Below the pieces are notes generated by a model that searched no databases, had not been told where the DNA came from, and worked only from the letters and a program-made list of their open reading frames with translations. The translations under genes were made by a program, and so were the position numbers. Of a DNA stretch of 64,000 nt, positions 23,760-38,700 are shown piece by piece. Every line of letters starts with the position of its first letter. Position 1 is the first letter of the stretch. The stretch is taken from assembly GCF_039555335.1 (NCBI RefSeq), contig NC_092628.1, positions 78,804,713-78,868,712 on the forward strand. Direction: 5' to 3'. This DNA is from Amphiura filiformis. Its lineage: Eukaryota > Echinodermata > Ophiuroidea > Amphilepidida > Amphiuridae.

Positions 23760-26700
23760 GTAATTTTTCTGTGATTTTCACGATATGTAATACCGAAACA
23801 TAAGATAGCATTTGTCCATAAGCTTTTAAAAACAAAAATTAACAACGCATTGCAAATTGCCATTTGGAAAGCACAATCTTCCGAATTTTGCTCCAGTCCA
23901 TGACCATGCATGCTAGCCTAGTACGAGGAACCCATACCGTAGTAGCTCTGCACAACGGTATGGGATGAAGTGTATACAAAAAGCTAGTGCAACGTTGCAC
24001 TAAAAAATACAAGGCTAGGCTCCTGTAGCTTAAATAGTTGCATGTTTGTCATTCGCTACTTGCACGGTTCCGCCATTACGCACTATGTGCGGGAGAGCCT
24101 CGAACTGGCAGCATACATGAATGGGAATTGAACTAGTCATAACGTTCTGTGTAAGGTTACATAATTCTTCCTTTCATGTATGCTGCCAGTTCGAGGCTCT
24201 CCCGCACATAGTGCATAATGGCGGAACCGTGCAAGTAGCGAATAATATTAATTTAACACAGCTTCTTGTACTTCTTGTCTAAACTGTTATGCTTGTAATT
24301 GTAATTAATACCCCATTATTTATCCAGAATAAATAAAAATTCATTAACACATGATCCACATCGCGCACCAAAACTGAGATGGCACTTCAGTGCAAACTTA
24401 GATAGGGCAGCACCAATAAGAAAATGTCATACCGATAAATGATGTGTCTGTTTTGCCCGTTATTTAAGTTTGTGTTGGGAACTAAACTAATGCTAGCCTA
24501 GACATCAGTGCTAGAACTCTGGCCAATGGCCATAGTATCCGTTTTTACTTCCACTAGGGCCAGAGGCACTTACATTGAAAAATTTGTTGGGCATGCTTGA
24601 ACGATCCAGTACAAAAAATGAAAGCATTTCAATGCTTGATCATGTTGATCGAACCAATACAAATGTGTGTCAGGCTCGACAGGACTCAGGTCACTAATTT
24701 AGTAATTTTACATAATAAAACCCACTTGAGAACACACAATCACCGGTCATTTCTAAAGATGCATTTATACTCAATCGCTTTTACAGAAACCTGAATCGCA
24801 CGCATGATCAGTGTACTAAATCGCCGTCGTATTTGCCTGCTGAGCATGCGCATGATTCACTTTTTTTCAAAAGCGACACGTAGGCCTATATTGACACCCT
24901 CTGCTGTCGGTCAACGTTCTCTAGAATTGCACACATAACCTGTGCAGTTAATGACAATGATTCAGTCTGACACAGCTTTACACAATGACTAATTTACATA
25001 CATAGGCACAAAAGACCGTGTTCATGTACCGTTACTCAGCCAAACATGGCAGAGTAGGTCCCGGACCCGGATGTTCGGTACATGTTCCCATCTCTTCAAC
25101 GTTATACCTTTCCAACAAGGAAAGAGATACGAAAAGCGAACGTCTAATGCATGCTGATGATGATGATAAGGCTATTGAAACTTGATGTTGAGTTTAGCGT
25201 CTCATTTTTTTCAGCTCATAATGAGGCAACTATTTCATTATTCATTTAATATTTTCAAGGTTTCATTATCAGCGGCCTTTTACCAATGCTTATGCGCTTT
25301 TGTTCATTCTAATTGGGTATCGCCAGTCGCAATATAATGTCACAAACACACATAAACATATAAAAGTATAATTATCTTGCTTTTTGTTTTTCAAGTTTTA
25401 AAACAAACTAAAATTAATGTATTCCAAAGTATACTATGCCAGTCTTCTTCACTCCAATTTGTACTAACCTCTCCGTATACATTTGAGGAGAGGGGGAAAT
25501 GGGGGGGGGGTTGACTCATTTAAAATACAAAAATAACAATCATGCAGAACATTACAAAATAAATTTTGCAATTTTGGCACCAATTTGTCAAAACTAGGTC
25601 TTTCCTAGTTAAATTATTTACAACATCAACAATCTGGTAAAAACATTTTGGCTAGGTTGATTTCTCTCTAGTCTACCCTGGTATCCCAAAAGTATAAGAA
25701 ATAATTGGATAGAGCAAGGGTCAAAAACCTGTATATTTTTAATGCTATAATATTTAGATGGATTCATCAATAAATAGTTCTCAAGGCTTTCCATAGTTTT
25801 TGAACGGTTCAAATACAAAAAGGGGTTTAAAAATTTTGCAGAACAAATTTTCTTTCTGGTTTAGTAGTTATTTGCAAAATAATGAATTATTTTCAGCTTT
25901 TACATCTCAAACGCGGCACAAAATTCATAACGCGGGCGGTGGACGCTAAGCTCAGAATCAAGTTTCAAGTGCCTAAACGGAATTACTGAACAACAGCTTA
26001 GGAAACTTCAACTTGTACAGAACTCTGCCGCACACGTTTTGACAAACACTCGCAAATATGATCACATCACACCCATTCTTATGAATCTGCACTGGCTTCC
26101 TGTACGTGAACGAATTGAATTCAAAACTCTTCTTCTCACATGGAAAGGTTTAAACAACATTGCACCATCTTACATCACGGACCTTCTCGTTCCATACGCA
26201 CCTGCACGCACTCTAAGATCGTCAGACAAATGTTTATTAAAAATTCCACGATCTAATTATTCTCCCGGAGACCGTGCTTTTTCTACTGTTGCACCAAAAC
26301 TTTGGAACTCACTTCCCTATAATCTGAGACAATCAATTTCTGTTGATCAGTTCAAATCTGGACTCAAAACTTTCTTATTCAATGCTGCGATAATGTCAAC
26401 TAATGTTTGATTTATCATGCTCATATACTGCTATGTATTTTGTTTAACATGTATTAAGGATTTTTGGTTCATGTTGGTTGTATTTTGTATAATGTTGTAT
26501 GAATTTGTATCTAGAGCTAACAATTTGGATAGTTGATTTGTTTTATTCAACTATCCTTTTTGTTAACTCTGTTTCATGCATACATGATTATGTATTCTTG
26601 CTTTGTAATTTGTATTTGTGTTTTTGCGCTTTGGATTAGATTTAATTTTCTAGATAAATGGCGCATTATAAATGCTTATTTATTATTATTATTATTATTA

Positions 26701-29700
26701 AATCAATGCAATGTAGACTCGCTTGCCAGTCCTACATACGCCGTACCTATATGTACAATGTATATTAAGGACTGGCTTACGCCATTTTGGATGTCAATGG
26801 GAAATACACACTTAACAATTTGCGCCTGTTAGAATCTTAAAAAAAAATCTTTAAAATTTCATCAATGTATATAAAAGTGGTACTGTTACCAACCTTATTG
26901 TGCTTGCTAATTTAAGACTCGGTTGAAACAAAATTAAGGATCGAATGCATTTTAGTGTCCAAAAGGCAAAATTATCGTCAAAGTTCTGCGAAATCGGCAC
27001 CCTTGCGAAGGGTTCAGAATTGAATCGGGAACAAAATTATCCGATCTTTGCAATCAAAAACACAAAATTACAACTTTAAACATACTATTGGCAAAAGACA
27101 TTATTACCAAACAATATAGAATAGAAAATTTGACATCATTTTCTCAAAATATTGAAGAAATTTGCTCACTAGACATCGAAAAAGTACGCAATCCAATTCC
27201 CGTTCAAACGTGTGGGAAACTGAAAGTGCATAATCCCCACTAATGCAATGGCCAAAAAAGTACATTCAGAATAGCTTTGATTGAATTTGGACTGAAAGGA
27301 TATGTTTATTGTGGAGCTCTACTGTACTAAGTAGATACTTAGAAATGAAATCTGGCTACGCATTCAATACGAAGTATTGCTGCGTGGTAAAGCGAGTCTC
27401 TCTCGCAACTATAAAAATAATGGTTGTTTTTTTACTCTGTTCAAAACGTGACATGTACACCAAATACAACCCCCGAAATGGTCTACTTTTAGCGCACCAC
27501 AACTCCGAAATAGTCATTGTTAAAAATGCGATACGCAACCCTTTGCTTACAGTCTTTGGACGAATTTGTAGCAGTCTCCATGTCGAAGAATGCACGGTAC
27601 TTGCCCGGTACAAACATAGAAATGGCCACATTGCTTCAGTCCTGTTAATGAATATTTGTTCCATACTCCAATGGTTCCAACTGGGTTCCAACGTGGGTGT
27701 CACGATGATGGTCTCCTACACAACCAGATTGTGTCGGATGATGATGGATATTCATTCTTTAAACATTTGAAAACAGTCATTAATAGAGTATTATGCCATC
27801 TTTGATCAAGTTTAACCCACTAGTACAATGTATTCATTAAATCATTAGTTGGTGTCCTTATATCTGCTGAGAGAATTATTCTAGCTAAATTATTATGAAG
27901 TACAATAATACGGTACATGAAATATTCTGTTGATGTTTATATTTGGATTTTTAATTTTGATGAGTCAACAGTCAGTGACAGTATCTTTTGAGCAAATGTT
28001 GTCTGCTATTTTGGCAACATTTTTATGCGATCACCGGCCATGATAGGCTGTGTTTACTTGCCTGATTGCTTTTATGAGTGTGGAATAGGCAGACATGAAG
28101 TCCATGTACAAAGACCAGAAATTACATTTACACCAAGGTAATACTTCACTTCCATGTATAACAGGGCGAGTCGGTAGGCTACTGGTAATATAATGTTCAT
28201 ATCACAAACAGCTACTTGGTTTGGTAGCTATTTATTATCATCATGATTTTGTCGAATATAGAGTGGTAAGCTACCATGGTGCCTTTCATGGTACTCCGAT
28301 GAAAACAAGGAGTGTAATGTACAAGCCATCTTACCACAAAAGATAATCTGAGGATTCAAGTTCAAGATGACGCTGCCATTTTCTTTAATTGGCACGGAAT
28401 CGACCACTGCTGTTCACCATTTATAACAGGTAATTTCTCTGGTGCTTTTCGAGTTCTTCACCGCTGCCACCACTATAACAGGGCGAGTCGGTAGGCTACT
28501 GGTAATAATGTTCATATCACAAACAGCAACTTGGTTTGGCTTTCAAGTCAAATGGAAAAGCACCTGAAATCCCAGTTTTCTTTCAAGTTTATCAATATGC
28601 CAACAATTTTGCAAACATCTTCAAGTGATTTTGTGAATTTTTTTTATTTTTTAGTATTCACAAAGAGAACATCAACCTTTTGATCCAGATGCCATGAATG
28701 AGTCGGTTGACAGACAACGAGAGAGGAGAGCTCTCAGGTTGGTAACTACCTTAAGGGGGTACTACACCCCTGGCCAATTTTGTGCCTATTTTTGCAATTT
28801 TCTCAAATATTATAGCACATTGGTGACAAGTAAGATATGTATATTATAGGGGCAAGGACTACAACTACTGTACTGAAAATTCAGCAACTCAAAGCAAGTA
28901 GTTATTGATTTATTGATCAAATATTGGTTTTCCCTCATTTTTGACTGTAACTCCACAACTGTTGTCTGTGCTGAAATAAAATTTCCAGTGCAGTAGTTGT
29001 AGTCCTTGCCCTATAATACACATATTTTACTTGTCCCCAATGTGCTGTAATTTTTGAGAAAAATGCAAAAATAGGCACAAAATTGGGCAGGGGTGTAGTA
29101 CCCCCTTAATATTGATATTCCAATAAATTTGCTGCATGTTTGTATCTTATAAACCAAAATGTCAATTAAATTGTTATTTTCTTCTTATTTAAAAAACAAA
29201 GAAAAAACAAATTGCATGCATATTACAAGTAGCACATGGATAACCCATGAAAGCCAATCTTTCAGGCTTACATGTATTTCCATCACTGTCCTATACCCTA
29301 TATAAAACAGGCTAGTATGGATCTATAAGTCCAGTTCAGAAAAAAAGTTTTGATACAAAACTTTGAGGCATCGTACATGCAAGGGATTCATGTATTACAA
29401 TATGAATTGGGTTAAATCTTTGTGAAATCAACTCCAACTCTTAGTCTTAGAGTAATGTTAAGAAGATCGGCATCATCTGCATTGTATAGAAGTCTGGACA
29501 GATCATTCCAATTAAAGTGCATTCTATTTGATTTTGCAAGATAGATATGAAAAATTTGCACCTAGAGTGATTGGATGAAGGAAAAACAATGGTATCATCT
29601 TGGAAGAAGAAGCATGGTTCATCAAAATTAAGTGTCAATCATCATATTTTCTTTTCAGGCCCACAAACAGAATGTCATTTGGAGTAATGGAGAATTCACC

Positions 29701-32700
29701 AGTACCAAGAGAAGAAACTACAAGTAGAGTGCTGAACAATGAGAGGGTTCGCAAATGTATCCTTAATGTCAAATGTCACAACCTGGTACTAAACTCAACC
29801 AATAAAGTATCGAAACGATTATAGATGGTCAGATATATCGGGAAATGAAATATATAGCAAAAACTTATTTAATGTACATAAAGCGCAGCTATCCCCTGTG
29901 CATTTTGATACTTCTTTTGTTGCTCTACGATATCATTTGGTCGAGTTATGGGCGCTTGAGTGACTTCAAGTCGGATTTCGAAAGTTGCACTTAGCTCCTA
30001 TTCAAGCCAAATGCGTTCGTCGTGTACACACACACAAAATCAAGACAAAGATGTGCTCTGTTTACTTAACCATGAACTTTATTTTACTCATTCGACTTCC
30101 AACTTCAATACTTGCTACCCTTTACTTATCTGACTTATCTCATGAACTCTTTCTGCTGACATCTCAAAAGCAATGGTCATTTATTGGTTACAGTACAACG
30201 CATTTGGCTTGAATAGGAGCTAAGTGCAACTTTTAAAATCTGACTTGAAGCCACTCAGGCGCCCATAACTTGACTAAATGATATCGTAGAGCAACAAAAG
30301 AGGTATCAAAATGCGCAGGAGAAAGTTGCGCTTTATATACATTAAATAATTTTTTGCTATATATTTCAGTTCCCGATATATCTGACCATCTATAATCGTT
30401 TCGATACTTTATTGGTTGAGTTTATATATGTGACCTAATTAGTGTCCCCATTAGGTTATATATTATTCACCAAGGTCCCTCAGCAGTGTCTGACTGCTCT
30501 TCTTGATTATTGCGTAAAATAACAAAGTCACATGATGCTCTTCAGCTTGATTGGTGAATGAGATACCTATGTGATGATAACGTGATTGATTCTATTAGCC
30601 AGTCAGAATCCCACTTCCGTGCACTTTTACGCTATTCTCTGTAGATCTGTCTGTAGATTTGTTTGTCTGTGACTGCTAATGTGAGGCCGACATAGGACAT
30701 ACGGGGGCCAAACTCGGTGGGTGGGTGTAGTTCTGTCTTGGCAAGAAGAAGTTTATGTTTGTTAAGTCATCTGACCCTGGGGCCCCCTCCCAGGGGTCAT
30801 CCAAGGTCAAATTACTAAAAACTGTTGTGTGAGGCCGTTGTAGGTCGTACGGGGCCCAAACTGGATGGGTGGGTGTAGTTCTGTTCTGACCCGGGGACCC
30901 CTCCAGGGGTCATCTGAGGTCAAATTACTAAAACTGTCGTATGGTCAGAAACTTGGTGGGTACAGACAACATTTAGAGCCAAAATTTTGGAAGATCGTTT
31001 TGGGGTCATCCGAGGTTACCCACAGGTCATCTGAGTTCAAATTAGTAAAAACTGTCATGGCCATGACACTTGGTAGGTACAGTCAACATTTAGAGCCAAA
31101 TTTTTGAAAGGTCATTTTGGGGTCACCAGGGGTCATCTGAGGTCAAATTAGTAAAAGCTGTCATATGGGCATGAAACTTGGTGGGTACAGTCACCATCAG
31201 CCAGGTCGCGCGCAAACCGAGAACCGCCAAATATGGGTAACCGCCTAGTTTAATATAATGAAATAGAATTAATGTTGTTTGCAAAATGAAACTTGATTGT
31301 ATTTCTATGATTTGAGTAGGAGTTTTGACCCAATTTCCTGCAAAAAGTAAAATGAAAGGGACGTCAAATGAAGTTCTATAACTCTAGGCTTGTCACACAG
31401 CTGCATTCTCTCTTTATAAATTAGCTGTGGATTTATTTAGGCATGGTAATAGCAGAATGTCTGATTTGCCCATTTTAAATTTTTATAATATTCAACAAAA
31501 CTGTATGATCAATATTTCTTAACCGATATATCTCATAGCCATTGGTTTATTGGACCAAGCTGCAGGCAAGTTTGCAACACCAGCACCAATAGGGGGCGCT
31601 TCTGTGGCTCGCACTCCTGGCAGTGGCCTCAAACATAGCTCATGTAAGTATCTAATACGTATTAAAGATTTGAATATTAGGAGAGTTTCAATAGGTTTTC
31701 TCGATACACCAAGTTAGAACCAACAGAACCTTAGGCGCAACTATTGTGATACACTGATATGTTCATCAATAAAACAACGAAATATTACCATTCGGTGCAT
31801 ATTATTATCATCATTTGTTTATTTAGATACTCCAAGAAAACCGCCGATGACCTCACAGTTTGATGTGTCCCAGACAGTAGGAATAACCCCAAACAGGACT
31901 CTTCTCACACCAGCTACATTGGTAAGACTTACTCCAAATATTGCACTTGTAAGATTGGGTATGTTATGGTATAGAATGGTATATCATGTGATGTAGACTA
32001 CAGGAATTAACCCTAAGTATCTAAGTACAACTGTCAGTTGGTCAAACCCAGTCTTGGCAATTTGTTGGGTTTTTACATCATTTTCTATCAGCACTTTGGG
32101 GAATTGAGATCATGTGAAATCCTACACATGTGTCTGGATTACAAGCCCCTGTGATAAGACCATAAGGCAGTCAAAGTGTGAAATTTGCTTGCAGTACTGT
32201 AAAAGTGATAATTTTCACGTACAGTTATTTTCGCGATTTGAGGTGAGAGAGACATTTGTGCGATTGCCTAGTCTTGCCCTATACTTGCAATACATACATA
32301 TATTCGCGAGATGTTAATTTCGCAGATGAAACTCCAAACTTGTGAAAATAAAACCCTCACAAAAATTTTTTGTCGGCGAAGTGCAATTAAGCAGCTCTTG
32401 CATCTTGAGAGGGACAAAAAATGGAGAGCTAGCACAGCAAGGCAGTCCAATGCAGCAGACATAATTGTTCATTATTGTTTAAAATATGTAATGTTCTTTG
32501 TAAATTAAAGCATAAATAAACAATACATTATTATTATATTATTGTATATTGGTTCACAGTGTAACCATCTTATCAATGATATATGATTATTTCTCATCAG
32601 ATGTCGATGTCTCGATTTGATCAGAGTCGCCTGAACGCCTCCCTGCTGACTACTCCACACCAGCAGACTGGCATGACAGGAGGACTAGAACCATTTGATA

Positions 32701-35700
32701 GCCCAGATGATATGACAGAGAACTTTACATTGAGTAATGTACAGCTGTTGCTAGAAGAAGATCCAGGGGTTGCAGGTGAGTGGTGCAAGTCCTGTTTAGG
32801 GAGCACGGTGGCCTAATGGTTAGGGCATCCGACTCATGATCACGAGGTTGGGGGTTCAAACCCCGTCAGAGCCAATGTGGTGTGTCGTTGGGCAAGACAC
32901 TTTATCTGAATTGTTCCATTCCACTCAAGTGTATAATATCAGTACTGTTGTTGTTGGTAGCCGCATGGTGTGATATATCCTAGTGGCAGCAGTGGAATTA
33001 AAATAAAACACTTTGAACAAATTGAAAAATGCCAACATTTATTTAAGTACAACTTATATTGAAAGGGAAAAGGGCATATTCCACACTAGTGACTCTTCCC
33101 ACAAAAGGTAATTGAAGAAATTTTGACCACAGTTTTGCTCAACTTCTAATGTAGATTCCAGTGGTATATACCTGCTTTTTAGTCACTCTTGAAACAAACA
33201 ACTCAATTTGTGTAAAATGTGAAATTCATAGCCCAAGCTACATGTTTCAAAACACAACTTTCTTTTTAAAAATTCAGAAAAAGGTTCCCAGGGTGTAGCA
33301 TACTGACTATTATTTGTGTACCTTGATTTGCAGCTACTGAGGGTTTATATGAGGAATTCCAGTCATGCTTAACAAGACTGGGATCTGCCACAGAGGTGTT
33401 CAAGCTGGTGGAAGAGTACGAGAGAGCCTGTAACGAACAGGTCATGTTGCTAAGCCGACTCATGAATAAGGCTGCACCAGGACAAAACAAGTAAGTTGCC
33501 CAGGAGGTAGTCTTACTGTGTAGTGCTGTACACAGGTTTTCGGTGACAGATTCTCTATAGATACGGTCTTGATATGGACCTGTATTCACTGTTTAATATT
33601 TTACTTTGAAAAAAGTCTGTGAATCCGGTAATTCTTTGCAGGGTGTTAAGAATACCAAATATTGAAAATAATGAAATGCTGTTAGCTGTACATGAATATT
33701 ATGAGTAGTTATCCAGTTATGTACTGAGATAACGAATCTCACATGTTCGGCATAGTTTGTTGCCTGTGTTTACCCAATCCATGTATTGCCTCATTTACAT
33801 ATGCATGAACTACAACTTCAACAAGATTGAGTAGATGGTATGTAAAGAAATAAACAGATCACCATGGTTTGTAAATTGACAGCAGTCCCGGGACGTGGCG
33901 TACAGCGGTTTGTATGCAGTAGGCATGAATGCCGACTGGGGTGATCGACTGGCTGTAGTATAAGAGAAAGTTTTGAACAAGACTGCCCAGGAGAGTAAAA
34001 CTTGTGAAACATTTACTTGAGAATATTTTGATGTATGTTAGAGTATTTACAAAAAGTTCTGAGGAGAAAGTAATTTTTAAGCTCCGTTAGATACTTTTTG
34101 TTTTCAATTGCCATTTTGATAACATCAGCGTGGTTTGTTCTTTGCTTCAGATTCTCTCGTACATTACATGTCTTGTCAGAATTGGAACAAGAGAAGAGGA
34201 CCTGGCGTTTGATTGGTTCATTATACAATGACAGACAAAATAGCTTGGAGAGTATACCTACTATGGACATGGAAACAGGAGAACAGGTAATCTAAGTTAA
34301 CAAGCAGGTGTGCCAGAAAGATATATAAGATGTATTTCCTCTACTTGAAATGAGTATTATACGCTGTACTAATTCCCTTGGCATGATTAAGGAATCCAGT
34401 CTTCAGGGCAAAAAAGGTTGGGATCAAAGATGCGATGCTCTTTCTTGGGAAATTATGTCATTTAAAGAGAAATATTATTTGTCATTTTCAAATACAGAAA
34501 TACATCGGAAATAATGAGAAGTTGCTATCTTTTTTGCAGGAAATTATATTTGTTTATAGACCTGCTGGTCATTTTGTTACTTATCAATACTAGTAATGCA
34601 TTTGAAGATACCATCACAAAATCAAGTATTTTGAAGTTCTTCATTCAACCTTGATCTTAATTTTTATACGGCAATGATGTCCCAAGTAAATGTACAAACT
34701 CTTCTCTTCCGATATGCTAGATTCTCAGTGATCATGATTTCTTGTTTTTCAAATGTTTTGTAAATATCCACACCCTATAGAGCTGTAAAGCTGTAGCAGC
34801 AAGATGAATCTGCATATTGACATTTTCCATTAAGACATTTCACATGCCACGATACTCAAAGGTGAAAACAAAATCACATCCATCAACGGTAACATAACAT
34901 TTGTTTATAGATTGAGTTTCATTAGAGAGTTATTCTCTTAATTCATTTGGAACTTTATTTTATCCATCAAATCCAGACTACCAAAACTAGTGAGAAGGAT
35001 ATCATGCTGAATCTGTTTGAGAACCAGGCAACAGTGCGACAAAATCAGCTTGTGGTAGACTGGTTAGAACGCAATGCTGCAGATCAAATCAGCAGAACCT
35101 ATGACAAGACAGAATACTACTCAAGATCTGTTTGCTGGTAAGACTTGTGTCAATGCATATTTAATATATATGTTGTAGCAGAACAACCTTGAACTGCTTG
35201 CTTGACTTTGTATCATTACTGCAGTCTGTCTGCATTGCATAAAGAGCCATGTCTTTTATAAGTATCTATAATGATCTTATAAAGTTAAGATCTAATATCC
35301 CGAATGAGGCGTTGTACTATGGAATCACACCCAAGTTGTAGACACATGAAATATAGTTACATGATGCTTTAATAAGTGTATTCAGATGGGTCTCCAATAG
35401 ACTTCTGATTAGTACTTGGCATAGCAACAAGTTATAAGGAATGAGGTAATGATATAATGCTGTGATTGGTTAGTATAGAACATGTGACAACGTCTAATAC
35501 CAGCAATCCATTAGTGCTGAAGAAGTGAGCTTGTATGAGCCATGAAAATTACACATGAGTGTTAATTCAATTGCTTGTGTGAATCGGTCAAAATTTACAC
35601 TAATATTATGTAACAAGGGTTTTTACTATTCATGTTCATTGATTAGGCTATTGAGGCCTTTCACTGGTAGAGAGTATATTCTTAGTGAATTTTGCTAGAA

Positions 35701-38700
35701 GGAGTTCGCAGCTACTCATAACAGTATTTTTCTTTATTTAAGTGGTCAATATGATGCCCATGATTAAGTAGAGAGACAGACACACTGACATATAGGGACA
35801 AAAAATGTACATTAGAAATGAGAGCTTACCAAATCTTTTAGATCAACCTGTGCATATAGGCGTTCAAGTACATGGTGACGTCAAATTTTGGACAAATGCT
35901 TTAAAATAATATTTGGGTTTTTTTTTTCCATGCAGGGAGAATACATTACATGAGCTAAAACAGAAGTCTGCTTCATTGTCATCATCAGAGAGAGCCTTGG
36001 TATCACACGTAGACCCTGATGCTCCTATTAGAGAGAACAAACCACTTGCTGATCTGGATAAGGTATGTTTTATGTACTATGGGTGAATGTGTGCATTTGG
36101 TTTACTATACATGATGTATAGTAAACCAAATAAAAAAAGTCTGTCAGATTCAAGCCTGTTGCCAGGAATTATTTTGGAGCAGATATTTTTTAAGTGGCCG
36201 GTGCGCACACATCGCAGGGGAGTGTTTGATAGCCACTCTGAGATGTTTAAAAAATTTGCAAAATATGAGTTTAATAGACTATGTATATGCAAATGTCCAT
36301 AGTGATGTGGACTTTTTCTTGGATTTGGGTATGTGTGTGGGGCTGTGCGGGCATGTTTAAAAATGGAAAGGTGGAAATATGTGACTTGCCCAAATCCACC
36401 ATTGAAGGATTACAAATGGTTTAGGCATTAGCAACGAAATAAAAAGCTTTCATTTTAGGTCTTCCATCTTTTCACAATCTCTTCATATATTTCCCATCAG
36501 GAGGATGAAGCTCGTCTATTACGTGAAGTTTTCATGATGATCCGTGCAGGCCAGTTAGAAGAAGCGCAGAGACTTTGTAAGAAATGTGGGCAAGCATGGC
36601 GTGCAGCAACATTAGAGGGTTGGCGACTCTATCATGATAACAACATGAAAGCTGGTAAGATGGCGTACTTCAGATATCCACACTCCACAGTTTATGTAAT
36701 GCACTTGATTTCAATGCTGATTTGCTCTTTCCACAAGAGGATTCAGAGAGCTTGATGATATGTCCACTTGATTAGCTGTTGTATTTTGACCATGTTATTG
36801 TGTAAAATTATGAGTTTAGTATATATCTGTCAAACATGTTATCTAATGTTGATGGGGACATTGATCAACTTGATAGAATAGATCTGATAAACATCAATAA
36901 ATTATCATGTGACTTTAAAAAAAGTGCAAACAGTGTAGCTGCCATATCTAGATTTTCAAACTAAACACCATTATATCATAATTATTGAGTCAGTGGCTTG
37001 CGATCAATCTTATGCGGTTAACTTGCCTTGGGAATCATTTCTAAAGTTCCTAGCCAACGATGGCCAACAATACTAGTGTCAACTACTACATCTGAATTGT
37101 TATAACCCATTCATTCATTTCATTCGACTGTAGAGCAGGAAACTACAAAAATGTACCATGATCCTTAGTGAGACAATAGCATCTGGTTGTAAATCCTTGT
37201 TGGTATCCCCCAACAGCTTCTGTATATAAGTCAGATAGCTTGTCCTTTGTCACCTTGATCTCTTTTTACCATGTGATGTAACATAAAGAGCATATCTTCT
37301 ACAGGGCTCATCCATTGGATGTGTCCAAGGAGAAGCTGGCCGATTGAAGCTGTAGCCTGCGAGTAATGTATTGCAGGATCATTAATTGTTGTGTCTCTAC
37401 CTTGTATAGTTCCAGCCTCAGGAGATTTAGCTACAGTAGAAGGTAACCCATACAGAGATATCTGGAAGGCAGTGTGCTGGAGAATGGCAGAAGATGAACG
37501 ATTTAATATCTATGAGAGAGCCGTCTACGCAGCTCTGAGTGGCAACCTGAGAGAGGTAAGCTTTTTTCTCCAAAATCAAATCTTTTGAGGTTTAAAGTAA
37601 ACTTTACCAAGCTGCCACTGAAATACCCAGTCACCAGGATGGGTGGAGTGTCAAGTGAAGATTCAAAACCGTGATCAGACCCATAGCCAGGATTTTTTGT
37701 GGGGTGCAGATTTTCCAAATGCAGACGTGTTTAAGAGAAATCTTCATTCTGGCCAAAAGCAGACCTTTAGCCCCTCAACAATTGATTTTTGGAGCCTAAA
37801 TTTTAGAAAAAATTCTCAGAAAGTACATGATTTGAAGTACATTTATCTAAAATCTTGACATTTTGGGCCCAATTATGCTACCCCAGGAATATGAGAAAAT
37901 GATTGACAGCTGTCTTCTTTTGTGCCATCTTGCATACACAATTAAGCCTATGTAATAAAGAGACTAGCAGTTTGAAAGTTTTGAATTTGAAGTTTGGATA
38001 TTACCTTGTCATAACCTTAAATCAATTCATGCTATTTCTGGTGTAGAAAAATCATGGTGAAGAAAAAGAGCACAATGTTGCTGATTAATTATGGCATTTT
38101 TGCAAAACATAAAAACAAACGCAAGAAAGTGAGAAACCAATCTTCATTCTTTCAGTTTCTATTTCAATTCAATATTCAATCACCCTGATATTTTCAGATA
38201 CTCCCTGCATGTGAATACTGGGATGATTGTTTATGGGCCTACTACAGGGTGATGGTAGATCAACAAGTTGAGCAAGAAATCCGAGAAAAACTGCACAGTA
38301 GACGAGAACTGGAACAACTACCCCCAGTATATCAAGAGAAACAGTAAGTATTATATTACTGACAATCACATGTTATGAAAATAATATTTTCAATTTTTAA
38401 GTGGTACCTCTTAAGGGGGTACTACACCCATCGCATTTTTTTGCGGGTTTTTTGCATTTTGTGAAGAAATGAGAAAAAAAAATTGGTCAAAGTGGTATGC
38501 AAAATAAAGGGGCAAATCTTCTCGTTCTATTGGTGGCATCGGTATCGATGTAGCTTACATGCTTTTAAAGGACATGCCCAAAAGCGGTACATGGGGGCAC
38601 TTTTACAAATTGGAGTATATCTAAAATTTCAGAATTGCTACCGTGAAACCAGTCACACGCACAAATTAAGCATTAATGTCAGACCCTAAATGTACCAAAA

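Noticed and set aside
27309..27770. ORFs of 153 residues (plus) and 115 residues (minus) overlapping each other
   Set aside because: Neither shows a known domain, splice context or a partner exon. A minus-strand stretch in another frame looks protein-like over about 45 residues, but stops flank it. Probably an old repeat fragment.
32801..32880. Possible tRNA gene
   Set aside because: The A and B boxes are present but the acceptor stem does not close and a SINE body follows, so a tRNA-derived SINE is the better reading. The same holds at 46209-46279 and 50761-50820.
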